Notes under the pieces: generated by a model
What the model was told of the DNA's origin: nothing
What the model saw: only the letters and a program-made list of their open reading frames with translations
The model's database searches: none
Assembly (NCBI RefSeq): GCF_042657065.1
Contig: NZ_JBHSNF010000001.1
Span: 248,001 to 312,000 of the forward strand
Source: Rhodanobacter ginsengisoli
GTDB lineage: Bacteria > Pseudomonadota > Gammaproteobacteria > Xanthomonadales > Rhodanobacteraceae
Reading direction: 5' to 3'
Length of the DNA stretch: 64,000 nucleotides
Made by a program: the position numbers and the translations under genes
In this document: in pieces, positions 16,605 through 26,133 of the stretch
Position numbering within the stretch: position 1 is the first letter of the stretch
Layout: each line of letters opens with the position of its first letter

Positions 16605-18482
16605 TCAGTGGGCGCTCACGGACTGCGCCACACCCTTGGCCAGCGCCTCGTCGAGCAGCTTCCGGATCTCGCGCTCGGCCCGGGCTTCCACCTCCTGCTG
16701 ACGCTTGTCCATGGCGGCCTGCTGGCGATCGAGCGTGGCCTGCTTCTGCTCCAGCGCCCGCTGCTGTTCATCCAGCGCTTTCTGCACGACGTCCTGGCGG
16801 CGGTCCAGCTCGGCTTGCTGCGCCTCCAGTGCGCGGCGGCGTGCTTCGAGCGCCGGCTCGGCACCGGTGCGGCCGGCCGTCTCCTGCGCCAGCCTTGCCT
16901 GTTGTTGCGCCAGCGTGGCCTGCTCCTGCGCGAAGGCGCTGCTGCGGGCGGCCAGCCCGGCCTGGCGACCCGCGAACTCGCCCTGCCGGCCGGCCAGCCG
17001 ACCCTGCTGGCTCGCCAGTTCGGTGAGCGGCCGGTAGATGGCGCGTGCGCGCTGGAGCATTGCCGGATCGCGGATCAGCCAGGCCTTGTCCCCACGGCGG
17101 AACCACAGCATCGGATCGTTCGTCCGGTGCAGCCGCTTCGCGGTGGCGAGGTCGCTGTCGTTACCGGTGATGGTGATCGAGTCGCCGTCGAACAGGGCGA
17201 AGCCATCGCGGGCGCTCGTCGAGGTATCGATGCTGACGTGATGCGCCGAAAAGCCACCGCTATTCGCCGGTGGTGCGGGTGGTGCGGGCGGAACCGGTGG
17301 CGGGCTTGCAACGGCGGGCAACGGAGGCAGCGGCGGCATGGGCGCTGGCGCCGGCGCGGGTGGAGCCGGCGGTGCGGGCGGTGCGGGCGGTGGCGTCTGC
17401 ACGCTGCTCGCCGGCGCGTTCTTTCCCGCATCACTCGCGTCGGCCGCGGTCACCCGATAGGGCAGGGTGCCGGCCAACGCGATCAGTACCACCAGCAGCC
17501 AGCCGGATCGGCCCGGGCGCGGAGAAATTTCGGTTCGTTGCAACATGATCAGTCGCCTCTTCAGGGTACGGAACGACGAAGACGCCCCGGCCAGGCCGGA
17601 GTGCAGGGGATGGGCCACGCCCAGGCGCAGCAACAGCCGGGCATAGGCCTGCGGCTCGGTGCCCGGTTGCGCGAGGACCTGTGCATCGCAGGCCGCTTCG
17701 CGAGCGAGCGCGTACTCGCGAGTCGCCCACGCCACCAGCGGGTGGAAAAAGAACAGCCGTTGCGCGATTGCCGGAACCCAGCCGAGCCAGAGATCGCCGC
17801 GTTGCAGGTGGGCCAGTTCGTGCGCCAGCGCCAGGTGCGACTCCGCGGGGGTCAGTGCCTGGTCGGCGGGCAGCAGGACGGTGGGCTGCCGCAGGCCGAT
17901 CACCTGGGGCGAGGTGATCGTCCGTGACACACGCAGCCGCGGACAGCGGCGCAGCCCCAGCAGGGTGGCTTCCCTGGTGCACCGCGCCTGCATCGCCGGG
18001 TCTGTCAGCGGCATCGATTCGCGCAACAGGGTACGCGTCTGCGTCCACTGCCGGATCGTGCGCGGTAACTGGGCCAGCAGGCCGGCCAGCCACAACAGCG
18101 CCAGCAACAACCGGCCATGCAGTGAGGGTCGCCGGGGCTCGGCTGCGGCGGGCATCGATGCGTGGTCCGACCGTGCCACCCGGACCGTCGGGGGTCGCAC
18201 CCGCACGGGCGCCAGTTCGGTCAGCGGGGCGACTGCATCGGCGGCGCTGATCCGCTGGACCGCGGGCGGCGACAGCAGCGCCAGTTGCAGTGGTGCATGC
18301 CAGCACAGGCCGACGAGCAGTTGCAGGCCGACCAGCCACCACAAGGTGCAGCGCATCGCCGCGGACAGCCGCGGCAGCAGACGGATCAGCAACGCCACCA
18401 GGGCGATCAGCACGACCGCCTGCACGGAGGTCCAGCCGAGCCGGCTCAGCAGCATGCTGGCAAGATCATCGAGGGCTTGCAT
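16605..18482 (-). CDS. M56-family membrane metallopeptidase (BlaR1/MecR1-like)
   Basis: A 625-residue integral-membrane zinc peptidase, the sensor partner of BlaI repressors. Hydrophobic helices are near residues 21-38, 45-66 and 123-140. The zinc motif HELAH is at 221-225, with downstream VAWATREYALAREAACDAQVL supplying the third ligand. A further helix follows near residues 345-360. Beyond it the C-terminal half has a long Pro/Ala-rich stretch and then a Gln/Ala/Glu-rich coiled coil, in place of the penicillin-binding domain of true BlaR1. The signal it senses is therefore unlikely to be a beta-lactam. Its ATG is one base past the blaI stop, so the two are one operon. Confidence 0.88.
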   Translation of the reverse strand: MQALDDLASMLLSRLGWTSVQAVVLIALVALLIRLLPRLSAAMRCTLWWLVGLQLLVGLCWHAPLQLALLSPPAVQRISAADAVAPLTELAPVRVRPPTVRVARSDHASMPAAAEPRRPSLHGRLLLALLWLAGLLAQLPRTIRQWTQTRTLLRESMPLTDPAMQARCTREATLLGLRRCPRLRVSRTITSPQVIGLRQPTVLLPADQALTPAESHLALAHELAHLQRGDLWLGWVPAIAQRLFFFHPLVAWATREYALAREAACDAQVLAQPGTEPQAYARLLLRLGVAHPLHSGLAGASSSFRTLKRRLIMLQRTEISPRPGRSGWLLVVLIALAGTLPYRVTAADASDAGKNAPASSVQTPPPAPPAPPAPPAPAPAPMPPLPPLPAVASPPPVPPAPPAPPANSGGFSAHHVSIDTSTSARDGFALFDGDSITITGNDSDLATAKRLHRTNDPMLWFRRGDKAWLIRDPAMLQRARAIYRPLTELASQQGRLAGRQGEFAGRQAGLAARSSAFAQEQATLAQQQARLAQETAGRTGAEPALEARRRALEAQQAELDRRQDVVQKALDEQQRALEQKQATLDRQQAAMDKRQQEVEARAEREIRKLLDEALAKGVAQSVSAH

Positions 18483-18483
18483 C

Positions 18484-18879
18484 TCAGGACTCCCTGCGCC
18501 GGGTCTGCAGTTGCGCGACCAGCGCTTCCAGTTCGGCCAGTTCACTGTCGCTGACCTCGGCGCTCTCCGACAGCCACGCCACGAAGGGTGATACCGAGCC
18601 GCTCAGGGTCTTCTCGACAAAGCTGCCCACGGCGCTGCGCATCGCTTCGCCGGGTGCGGTGGCGGCGCTGTAGCGGTACATGCCCCGGAGCTGGCGCCGC
18701 CGCAGGTAACCCTTGCTGCGCAGGCGCTCCATCATCGTGAGCACGGTGGAGCGGGCCAGCCCGCGGGGCTCGCCGAAGCCGCTGGCGACCTCGCCCACGG
18801 AGGCGCTTGGGTATTCGGCAAGGTAATGCAGGAGCGCGAGCTCCTGATCACCGATCGTCGGCTTGGGCATGGCGGACAT
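18484..18879 (-). CDS. blaI: BlaI/MecI/CopY-family repressor
   Basis: A winged-helix repressor of 131 residues. It has the family N terminus with PTIGDQELALLHYLAEYPSA, a recognition region around LARSTVLTMMERLRSKGYL, and a C-terminal dimerisation helix. It should bind the two palindromes directly upstream and be cut or released by the M56 peptidase encoded next. No clear Shine-Dalgarno sequence precedes any start; ATG at 18879 is used, with a GTG at 18882 and an ATG at 18870 as alternatives. Confidence 0.93.
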   Translation of the reverse strand: MSAMPKPTIGDQELALLHYLAEYPSASVGEVASGFGEPRGLARSTVLTMMERLRSKGYLRRRQLRGMYRYSAATAPGEAMRSAVGSFVEKTLSGSVSPFVAWLSESAEVSDSELAELEALVAQLQTRRRES

Positions 18880-18883
18880 CACG

Positions 18884-18905
18884 TTTGACTACAGGTGTAG
18901 TCAAA
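18884..18905. promoter_or_regulatory. BlaI operator 1
   Basis: A 22-bp near-perfect palindrome, TTTGACTACA-gg-TGTAGTCAAA, containing the BlaI core TACA-N2-TGTA. It touches the blaI start region, so bound repressor would block blaI-M56 expression. Confidence 0.9.
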
Positions 18906-18914
18906 CTACGCCAT

Positions 18915-18930
18915 GACTACACCTGTAGTC
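18915..18930. promoter_or_regulatory. BlaI operator 2
   Basis: A second copy, GACTACA-cc-TGTAGTC, with its centre 28 bases from the first. Two dimers could therefore bind on nearly the same face of the helix. No other BlaI target is seen in the window. Confidence 0.88.
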
Positions 18931-19019
18931 AAGATGTCCGTCGACGGACGCCCCGACCAGCCCGCCGCCCCTCGCTGTCTCCCCGAAGGATGCGGCGCGT
19001 CGGTCGGCATCGGCGGATT

Positions 19020-20045
19020 TCAGAACGCCATGTCGAACGCCACTTCGCCCTGCACGCCGACCTGGTAGGCCGAGACGCGGCGCTCGAAGAAGTTGGTGAC
19101 TTCCTGCACGTCCTGCAGGTCCATGAAGTCGAACGGGTTCTTCGCGCCGTATTTCCTCGGCATGTCGAGCTGGGCAAAGCGCTGGTCGGCGCAGTATTCG
19201 AGGTACTGGCGCATGTCCCTTGCCGACAGGCCGGCGACGCCGCCGGAGAGCACGTCCTCGGCGAACAGCGTTTCGCAGGCGATCGCCTCTTCCATCATGG
19301 CTTCGATCTCGGCGCGCATGCCGTCGTCGAACAGTTCCGGCTCCTGCTCGCGTACCGTGCGCACCACCTCGAACGCGAACGTCATGTGGCCCGACTCGTC
19401 GCGGAACACCCAGTTGGTGCCGGCTGCCAGGCCATGCAGCAGGCCGCGCGAGCGCAGGAAATAGACGTAGGCGAACGCGGCGTAGAAGAACAGCCCTTCG
19501 ATGCAGGCGGCAAAGCAGATCAGGTTGAGCAGGAACTGCCGCCGCTGTTCGCGCGTATCCAGCCGGGCGAGGTGCTGGATCGAGTCGATCCACTTGAAGC
19601 AGAACTCGCCTTTGGCGCGGATCGAGGGAATGTTCTCGATCGCGGCGAAGGCCTTGTTGCGTTCGGCCGGATCGGGAATGTAGGTGTCGAGCAGGGTGAG
19701 GTAGAACTGCACGTGCAGCGATTCCTCGTACAGCTGGCGCGACAGATACATGCGCGCTTCCGGCGCGTTGATGTGCTGGTACAGGTTCAGCACCAGGTTG
19801 TTCGAGACGATGGTGTCGCCGGTGGCGAAGAACGCCACCAGCCGCTGGATCAGGTGGCGGTCGGCCGGCGACATCTTCGCGGCCAGGTCGCTGGTGTCGG
19901 TCGAGAAATCCACCTCCTCCACGGTCCACGTATTGCGGATCGCATTGCGATACATCTCGTAGAAACCGGGATAGCGCATCGGGCGCAGGGTGAGGTTGTA
20001 GCCGGGATCGAGCAGGTGCGTGCTGTCAGTGGGTCGTGAATGCAT
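19020..20045 (-). CDS. nrdB: ribonucleoside-diphosphate reductase, beta subunit (class Ia)
   Basis: The small subunit that holds the diiron centre and tyrosyl radical used by NrdA to reduce ribonucleoside diphosphates. It has 341 residues. Iron ligands are seen in the helices with QLYEESLHVQFY and in CFAACIEGLFFYAAFAYVYF, with the radical-region SGHMTFAFEVV later. It lies downstream of nrdA in the same direction, but about 590 bases away, because a repeat-framed GIY-YIG gene on the other strand interrupts the pair. Expression from the nrdA promoter would have to read through this insert. Confidence 0.96.
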   Translation of the reverse strand: MHSRPTDSTHLLDPGYNLTLRPMRYPGFYEMYRNAIRNTWTVEEVDFSTDTSDLAAKMSPADRHLIQRLVAFFATGDTIVSNNLVLNLYQHINAPEARMYLSRQLYEESLHVQFYLTLLDTYIPDPAERNKAFAAIENIPSIRAKGEFCFKWIDSIQHLARLDTREQRRQFLLNLICFAACIEGLFFYAAFAYVYFLRSRGLLHGLAAGTNWVFRDESGHMTFAFEVVRTVREQEPELFDDGMRAEIEAMMEEAIACETLFAEDVLSGGVAGLSARDMRQYLEYCADQRFAQLDMPRKYGAKNPFDFMDLQDVQEVTNFFERRVSAYQVGVQGEVAFDMAF

Positions 20046-20092
20046 GGGGTTTCCCGAAAAGTGTTACAGCCGTGGGGTGTTGTGGTTTTGAC

Positions 20093-20189
20093 CGTCATCC
20101 CAGCGAACGCTGGGATCCAGTGACTTTGGTCTTCATCGCAATGTCTTGTAGGGCAACGGCTCTGGATTCCAGGGTTCGCTGGGATGACG
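20093..20189. repeat. REP-like inverted repeat pair, copy 1
   Basis: Two arms in opposite orientation: a GTCATCCCAGCGAACGCTGG type arm at 20093-20120 and its inverse at 20162-20189, with about 40 bases between. Each arm is itself a small palindrome. A second pair lies at 20554-20620, beyond the GIY-YIG gene. Confidence 0.9.
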
Positions 20190-20240
20190 CGCTCTTCATT
20201 GATATGTTTCCAGGTATCTGACCCGCGTGGATGGTGTCGC

Positions 20241-20537
20241 ATGCAAGAAAGAAATCCATGCGTCTATATCCTTGCCAGTCATCGCAACGGCACGCTCTAC
20301 GCTGGCGTCACATCGAACCTGCCGGCTCGGATCTGGCAACATCGGAACAACGTGGTCGAGGGCTTCACTCAACGTTATTGCGTGCATGACCTGGTCTGGT
20401 TCGAGATGCACGAGACCATGAATTCGGCAATCGCCCGCGAGAAGGCGATCAAGGCGTGGAGGCGTGCGTGGAAAATCGAGCTCATAGAGAAGTCCAATCC
20501 GTATTGGCGAGACCTGTACCTGCAGGTTTGCGGTTGA
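20241..20537 (+). CDS. GIY-YIG nuclease domain protein (YhbQ-like)
   Basis: A single-domain GIY-YIG protein of 98 residues. The motif reads VYILAS then TLYAGVTSNL, followed by the conserved Arg in PARIWQHR and the later Glu in the AIAREKAIKAWRR helix. The ATG at 20241 gives the usual family N terminus. The gene is on the strand opposite to nrdA and nrdB and is framed on both sides by the same inverted repeat, so gene plus repeats looks like one inserted unit. Similar small GIY-YIG genes with 'GTCATCCC...GGGAT' repeats occur in many proteobacteria, to my knowledge. The cell function is unknown. Confidence 0.88.
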   Translation: MQERNPCVYILASHRNGTLYAGVTSNLPARIWQHRNNVVEGFTQRYCVHDLVWFEMHETMNSAIAREKAIKAWRRAWKIELIEKSNPYWRDLYLQVCG

Positions 20538-20553
20538 GTCCATCAACCCTCAC

Positions 20554-20620
20554 AGTCATCCCAGCGCCTCTGGTCCACTTGACGCAACGGCGCTGGATCC
20601 CAGCGTTCGCTGGGATGACG
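20554..20620. repeat. REP-like inverted repeat pair, copy 2
   Basis: A degenerate left arm (AGTCATCCCAGCG, from 20554) and a full right arm at 20593-20620 that matches the right arm of copy 1. It sits between the GIY-YIG stop and the nrdA stop. Confidence 0.88.
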
Positions 20621-20639
20621 AAGTTGAGGTGAGAGGGTT

Positions 20640-23090
20640 CTACTGACACGCCTCGCAGTACTCGGGGTTCTCGAGAGAGCAAACCACCGCAGCACTTGCT
20701 TGAGCCTGGTCCGACACCGTGGTCTTGCTGATCTTCGTCGCCGGTCGGGAGCGCAGGTAATACGTGGTCTTGATGCCGGCCTTCCACGCGTACATGTACA
20801 TCGAGCTGAGCTGGCCGATGTTCGGGTTTTCCATGAACAGGTTCAGCGACTGGCTCTGGTCGATGAAGGCGCCACGGGCGGCGGCCAGTTCGATCAGCGC
20901 TTTCTGCGGCAGCTCCCACACGGTGCGGTAGATCGCACGCAGGCGTTCGGGGATCGCGACGATGCCCTGGATCGAGCCTTCCGCCAGCTTGATCGCATCG
21001 CGGATGTCGGACGTCCACAGCCCCAGCGCCTTCAGCTCGTCGGCGAGGTAGCGGTTGACCTGCAGGAAGTCGCCGGACAGCGTCTCGCGCTTGAACAGGT
21101 TGCTCACCTGCGGCTCGATGCATTCGTAGCAGCCGGCGATCGAGGCGATCGTGGCGGTGGGGGCGATCGCGATCAGCAGCGAGTTGCGCAGGCCGTGGGC
21201 GCCGATGCGTTCGCGCAGCGCATCCCAGCGGGCGCGGTCGTGCGGCGCGGCGTCGGGCCAGTAGTCGAACTGCAGTTCACCGCTGGCCGCGCGGCTTTCG
21301 GCGAAACCCGGATGCGCGCCCTCGGTCTCGGCCAGTTCGCACGACATGCCCAGCGCGTGGAAATAGATCTCCTCGGCGATGCGGCTGGACAAGGCCAGCG
21401 CCTCGGCCGAATCGAACGGCAGGCGCAGCTTGAAGAACACGTCCTGCAGGCCCATCACGCCCAGTCCGACCGGGCGCCACTTCATGTTCGCCGTGCGCGC
21501 GGTCTCGATCGGATAGAAGTTGAGGTCGATCACCCGGTTGAGCTGGCGCACGGCGGTGCGCACGGTGGCGGCGAGTTGCCCGAAATCGAAGGCGCCGTCG
21601 ACCACGTGCCGGGCCAGGTTCACCGATCCGAGGTTGCATACCGCGGTTTCGCTGGCCGAGCTGACTTCGAGGATCTCGGTGCACAGGTTGGACAGATGGA
21701 TCACGTTCTGGGGTTTGGCCGTCTGATTGCTGGTGGCGTTGCAGCGATCCTTGAACGTCATCCAGCCGTTGCCGGTCTGCGCCAGCGTGCGCATCATGCG
21801 CGCGTAGAGCTCGCGCGCCTTCACGGTCCTCACGGCCAGTCCGTTCGTCTCCGCTTCGCGGTAGGCCTGGTCGAAGCTGTCGCCCCAGCTGTCCACCAGC
21901 TGCGGCACCACCTTCGGATCGAACAGCGACCAGTCGCCGTCGCCCTCGACCCGGCGCATGAATTCGTCGGGAATCCAGTTGGCGATATTGAGGTTGTGCG
22001 CGCGGCGGGCATCGTCGCCGGTGTTGTCGCGCAGCTCGAGGAAGTCCTCGATGTCGGCATGCCACGATTCCAGGTACACGCAGGCCGCGCCCTTGCGCTT
22101 GCCGCCCTGGTTCACCGCGGCGACCGAGGCGTCCAGCGTCTTCAGCCACGGCAGCAGGCCGTTGGAATGGCCGTTCGTGCCCTTGATCAGCGAGCCACGC
22201 GAGCGCACCCGGGTGTAGGCCAGGCCGATGCCGCCGGCGAACTTGCTCAGCTTGGCCACGTCCGCGTACTTGTCGTAGATGGACTCCAGCGAATCGAGCG
22301 GCGAGTCGAGCAGGTAGCACGAGCTGAGCTGCTCGTGACAGGTGCCGGCGTTGAACAGGGTGGGCGAGCTGGCGAGGTATTCCAGCGATGACAGCAGCCG
22401 GTACAGCTCCAGCGTTTCGGCGATGTCGTTGCCGCCCAGCGCGCAGGCGATGCGCATGAAGAAATACTGCGGCGTCTCGATCACGAAGCGCTGTTGCGGG
22501 TGGCGCAGGAGATAGCGGTCGTACACCGTGCGCAGTCCGAAGTACTCGAAGCGGCGACCGGCCAGCGGGTCGATGGCGTCATTCAGTTTGCGCGCGTTGG
22601 TCGTCACGAAATCGCGCAGCCGATCGTTGAGGATGCCCAGCTCGGCGCCGCGTACGACCGACTGCGAGAAGCTCTGGATTTCCTGTCCGCTGACCTCCTT
22701 GTCGATGTACGCACCCAGCAGGCGCGCAGCCAGCTGGCCGTATTCGGGTTCTTCGGCGGTCAGCGCGGCAGCGGTGCGGATCGACAGCTGGTCCAGCTCC
22801 TGCGTGGTGGCGCCGTCGTACAGGCCGCCGATGGTCTTCAGCGCCACGCGCAGCGGATCGACTGCGTGCAGGCCGTCCGTGCTGCGGGTCACCGCTCGCA
22901 CGATCTTGTTGACGTCGACAGTCTCCTGGCCGCCGTTGCGCTTGGTCACGCGCATCTGGCCGGGGTGGTGGGGCGGGGTCAGTGCGAAGGATGTTTCGGG
23001 CAAGCGCGCTGACGATGCATCGTCAACGGCGGTGCGGTGATCGGCGCGCGCGACGGTGCGCTCGCGCTCGGCGGTATCGAGGGGTTGCAT
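20640..23090 (-). CDS. nrdA: ribonucleoside-diphosphate reductase, alpha subunit (class Ia)
   Basis: The large catalytic subunit, 816 residues. In order: an N-terminal ATP-cone (RVTKRNGGQETVDVNKIVRAV and following), the substrate-binding barrel with SCYLLD and GGIGLAYTRVRSRG, the radical-site segment NLCTEILEVSSASETAVCNLGS, and the C-terminal shuttle cysteines C812 and C815 in EYCEACQ. The ATP-cone implies allosteric control by ATP/dATP. The mRNA leader carries a cobalamin riboswitch, so synthesis should drop when B12 is plentiful. This fits an organism that also has a B12-dependent class II reductase elsewhere, which is inferred. Confidence 0.97.
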   Translation of the reverse strand: MQPLDTAERERTVARADHRTAVDDASSARLPETSFALTPPHHPGQMRVTKRNGGQETVDVNKIVRAVTRSTDGLHAVDPLRVALKTIGGLYDGATTQELDQLSIRTAAALTAEEPEYGQLAARLLGAYIDKEVSGQEIQSFSQSVVRGAELGILNDRLRDFVTTNARKLNDAIDPLAGRRFEYFGLRTVYDRYLLRHPQQRFVIETPQYFFMRIACALGGNDIAETLELYRLLSSLEYLASSPTLFNAGTCHEQLSSCYLLDSPLDSLESIYDKYADVAKLSKFAGGIGLAYTRVRSRGSLIKGTNGHSNGLLPWLKTLDASVAAVNQGGKRKGAACVYLESWHADIEDFLELRDNTGDDARRAHNLNIANWIPDEFMRRVEGDGDWSLFDPKVVPQLVDSWGDSFDQAYREAETNGLAVRTVKARELYARMMRTLAQTGNGWMTFKDRCNATSNQTAKPQNVIHLSNLCTEILEVSSASETAVCNLGSVNLARHVVDGAFDFGQLAATVRTAVRQLNRVIDLNFYPIETARTANMKWRPVGLGVMGLQDVFFKLRLPFDSAEALALSSRIAEEIYFHALGMSCELAETEGAHPGFAESRAASGELQFDYWPDAAPHDRARWDALRERIGAHGLRNSLLIAIAPTATIASIAGCYECIEPQVSNLFKRETLSGDFLQVNRYLADELKALGLWTSDIRDAIKLAEGSIQGIVAIPERLRAIYRTVWELPQKALIELAAARGAFIDQSQSLNLFMENPNIGQLSSMYMYAWKAGIKTTYYLRSRPATKISKTTVSDQAQASAAVVCSLENPEYCEACQ

Positions 23091-23235
23091 GGCTGGTGGC
23101 TCCCGGCATGGACATCAAACGCCTGCTCCCGCGCGCAGGGCCTGAAGCGATGGATTCCGGGAACGACACACAACGCAGACGCCTGGCGGCCGACGGCATT
23201 GCGACGTGCCTCCCCGCGGAAGCCATCACTACGCA

Positions 23236-23440
23236 TCGGGCACGTTCATCCCGATGTGCCGGCAGGTCTTCGGACTTGCGGACATGGATCTTGCGATCCG
23301 CCTACTTGTCCCCGCTTCCCAGCCGCCGAGGGCCAGTGCGTGTGGGGACGTTCGTTTCCGCTCTACCGCTGCGGGGCAGTTCCGGAGTTACACCGGATTC
23401 CCTTTTAAGCCCGACCGATGTCGCATCTGGTCGGGCACCG
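23236..23440 (-). promoter_or_regulatory. cobalamin (adenosylcobalamin) riboswitch upstream of nrdA
   Basis: Read on the minus strand, the leader contains the conserved B12-box region: a TTAAAAGGGAA-type opening, GGTGTAACTCCGGAACTGCC with CCGCAGCGG directly after, and the 3' segment CAAGTCCGAAGACCTGCC. These occur in the correct order and about the correct spacing. It lies 150-350 bases before the nrdA start. A GGG/CCC hairpin just after it (near 23234-23258) may act in the switch. The rest of 23091-23595 shows no gene. Confidence 0.9.
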
Positions 23441-23595
23441 ACGGGCACAACATATCGGGTGGGCGGGGCGTGGTCAACCCAACACGTTGTGGGTGAGTCG
23501 GAGAGCCACCGGGCAGGGGCGAGCCCTCGCGGCGATGCCGACGAGTCGATGATTGGGGCTGCGACGGGGTACCGGATGGAGTGCCGGGCTCCGTT

Positions 23596-23934
23596 TCAGA
23601 GCGCGTCGTGATCCAGTTCGCCGGTGCGGATACGGATGACCTGCTCCAGCGTGCTGACGAAGATCTTGCCGTCGCCGATCTTGCCGGTGCGCGCAGAGTG
23701 CTGGATCGCTTCCACCACCCGATCGAGCTGGTCGTCGGCGATCGCCACTTCCAGTTTGATCTTGGGTAGGAAATCGACGACATACTCGGCGCCGCGATAC
23801 AGCTCGGTATGGCCTTTCTGGCGCCCGAAGCCCTTCACTTCGGTGACGGTGACGCCCTGGACGCCGACGTCGGCCAGCGCCTCGCGTACATCGTCCAGCT
23901 TGAACGGCTTGATGATCGCCACGACCAGTTTCAT
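23596..23934 (-). CDS. glnB: nitrogen regulatory protein P-II (GlnB/GlnK)
   Basis: A 112-residue PII signalling protein that reads 2-oxoglutarate, ATP/ADP and nitrogen status and acts on partners such as glutamine synthetase adenylyltransferase or AmtB. The T-loop has the uridylylation tyrosine in HTELYRGAEYVVDFLPK, and the C-terminal KIFVSTLEQVIRIRTGE is typical. The ATG at 23934 gives the normal family N terminus MKLVVAIIKPFK; the longer frame is not supported. No amtB is adjacent, so GlnB and GlnK cannot be told apart. Confidence 0.95.
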   Translation of the reverse strand: MKLVVAIIKPFKLDDVREALADVGVQGVTVTEVKGFGRQKGHTELYRGAEYVVDFLPKIKLEVAIADDQLDRVVEAIQHSARTGKIGDGKIFVSTLEQVIRIRTGELDHDAL

Positions 23935-24127
23935 GGAGAGTTCCTTGAATCGACAGGCATTGGCACGACGGGCCGTGCAGAATCGCCATTCTGCCTGCCC
24001 GGCCCGGCGTTGTCGCCTGATCGGCGTCGGTGTAGGACAATCCCTACAGTTTCTGACGGAGCAACCCGATGGCGCCTGCAATTTCCGTTCATCTAGTATT
24101 TACCTCGACGAGTGCGAGGCGCTGTCC

Positions 24128-24385
24128 ATGATGGATAGGCAGGATATCGATCAGATTGCCCTGCGGCTTGTGTCGTTGGTACCGCCAGGGTTGGCACAGG
24201 CGCAACAGGATTTGCGAGCCAACTTCCAGGATGTTCTGGCGCAGGGATTGCGCCGCCTCGACCTGGTCACCCGCGAAGAATTCGAAGTCCAGTCTCAGGT
24301 GCTGGCGCGTACCCGCGCCAAGGTCGACGAATTGGAACAGCGCGTCGCCGAACTCGAGGCTGTCGTGTCTGCCCGCGGGAGCTAG
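24128..24385 (+). CDS. ubiK: UbiK-type ubiquinone biosynthesis accessory factor (BMFP)
   Basis: A small 85-residue, mainly helical protein. UbiK acts with UbiJ to help assemble the Ubi complex for aerobic ubiquinone synthesis. The family pattern is present: an N-terminal helix with IDQIALRLVSLVPPGL, then LRANFQDVLAQGLRRLDLVTREEF and a C-terminal coiled coil (VDELEQRVAELE). It precedes yifB, as is common in gammaproteobacteria. UbiJ and UbiB lie 13-15 kb away in this window. Confidence 0.9.
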   Translation: MMDRQDIDQIALRLVSLVPPGLAQAQQDLRANFQDVLAQGLRRLDLVTREEFEVQSQVLARTRAKVDELEQRVAELEAVVSARGS

Positions 24386-24537
24386 CGACAACCAATCTCC
24401 CGGGAGCCGCCTCCGATCCGTCACCCTCACCCCGAGAACGATCGGGGGCGGTTATTTATCCAGCGCTGCTGATGGAGTCGCTTGATGTCCTTGCATATCA
24501 GCGAACCCACTTCCCTGCGTCAGCAACCCGCGGTCGC

Positions 24538-26031
<1,494 letters not shown>

Positions 26032-26133
26032 ACGCCACTTCGGTGGCCCGATGCCGCGGACGATCGTCACCGACTGGACGCCGGCGGAGGTGCATGCTCT
26101 GATCGCAGGTTGATGCTCGCCTGGGGGACGTTG

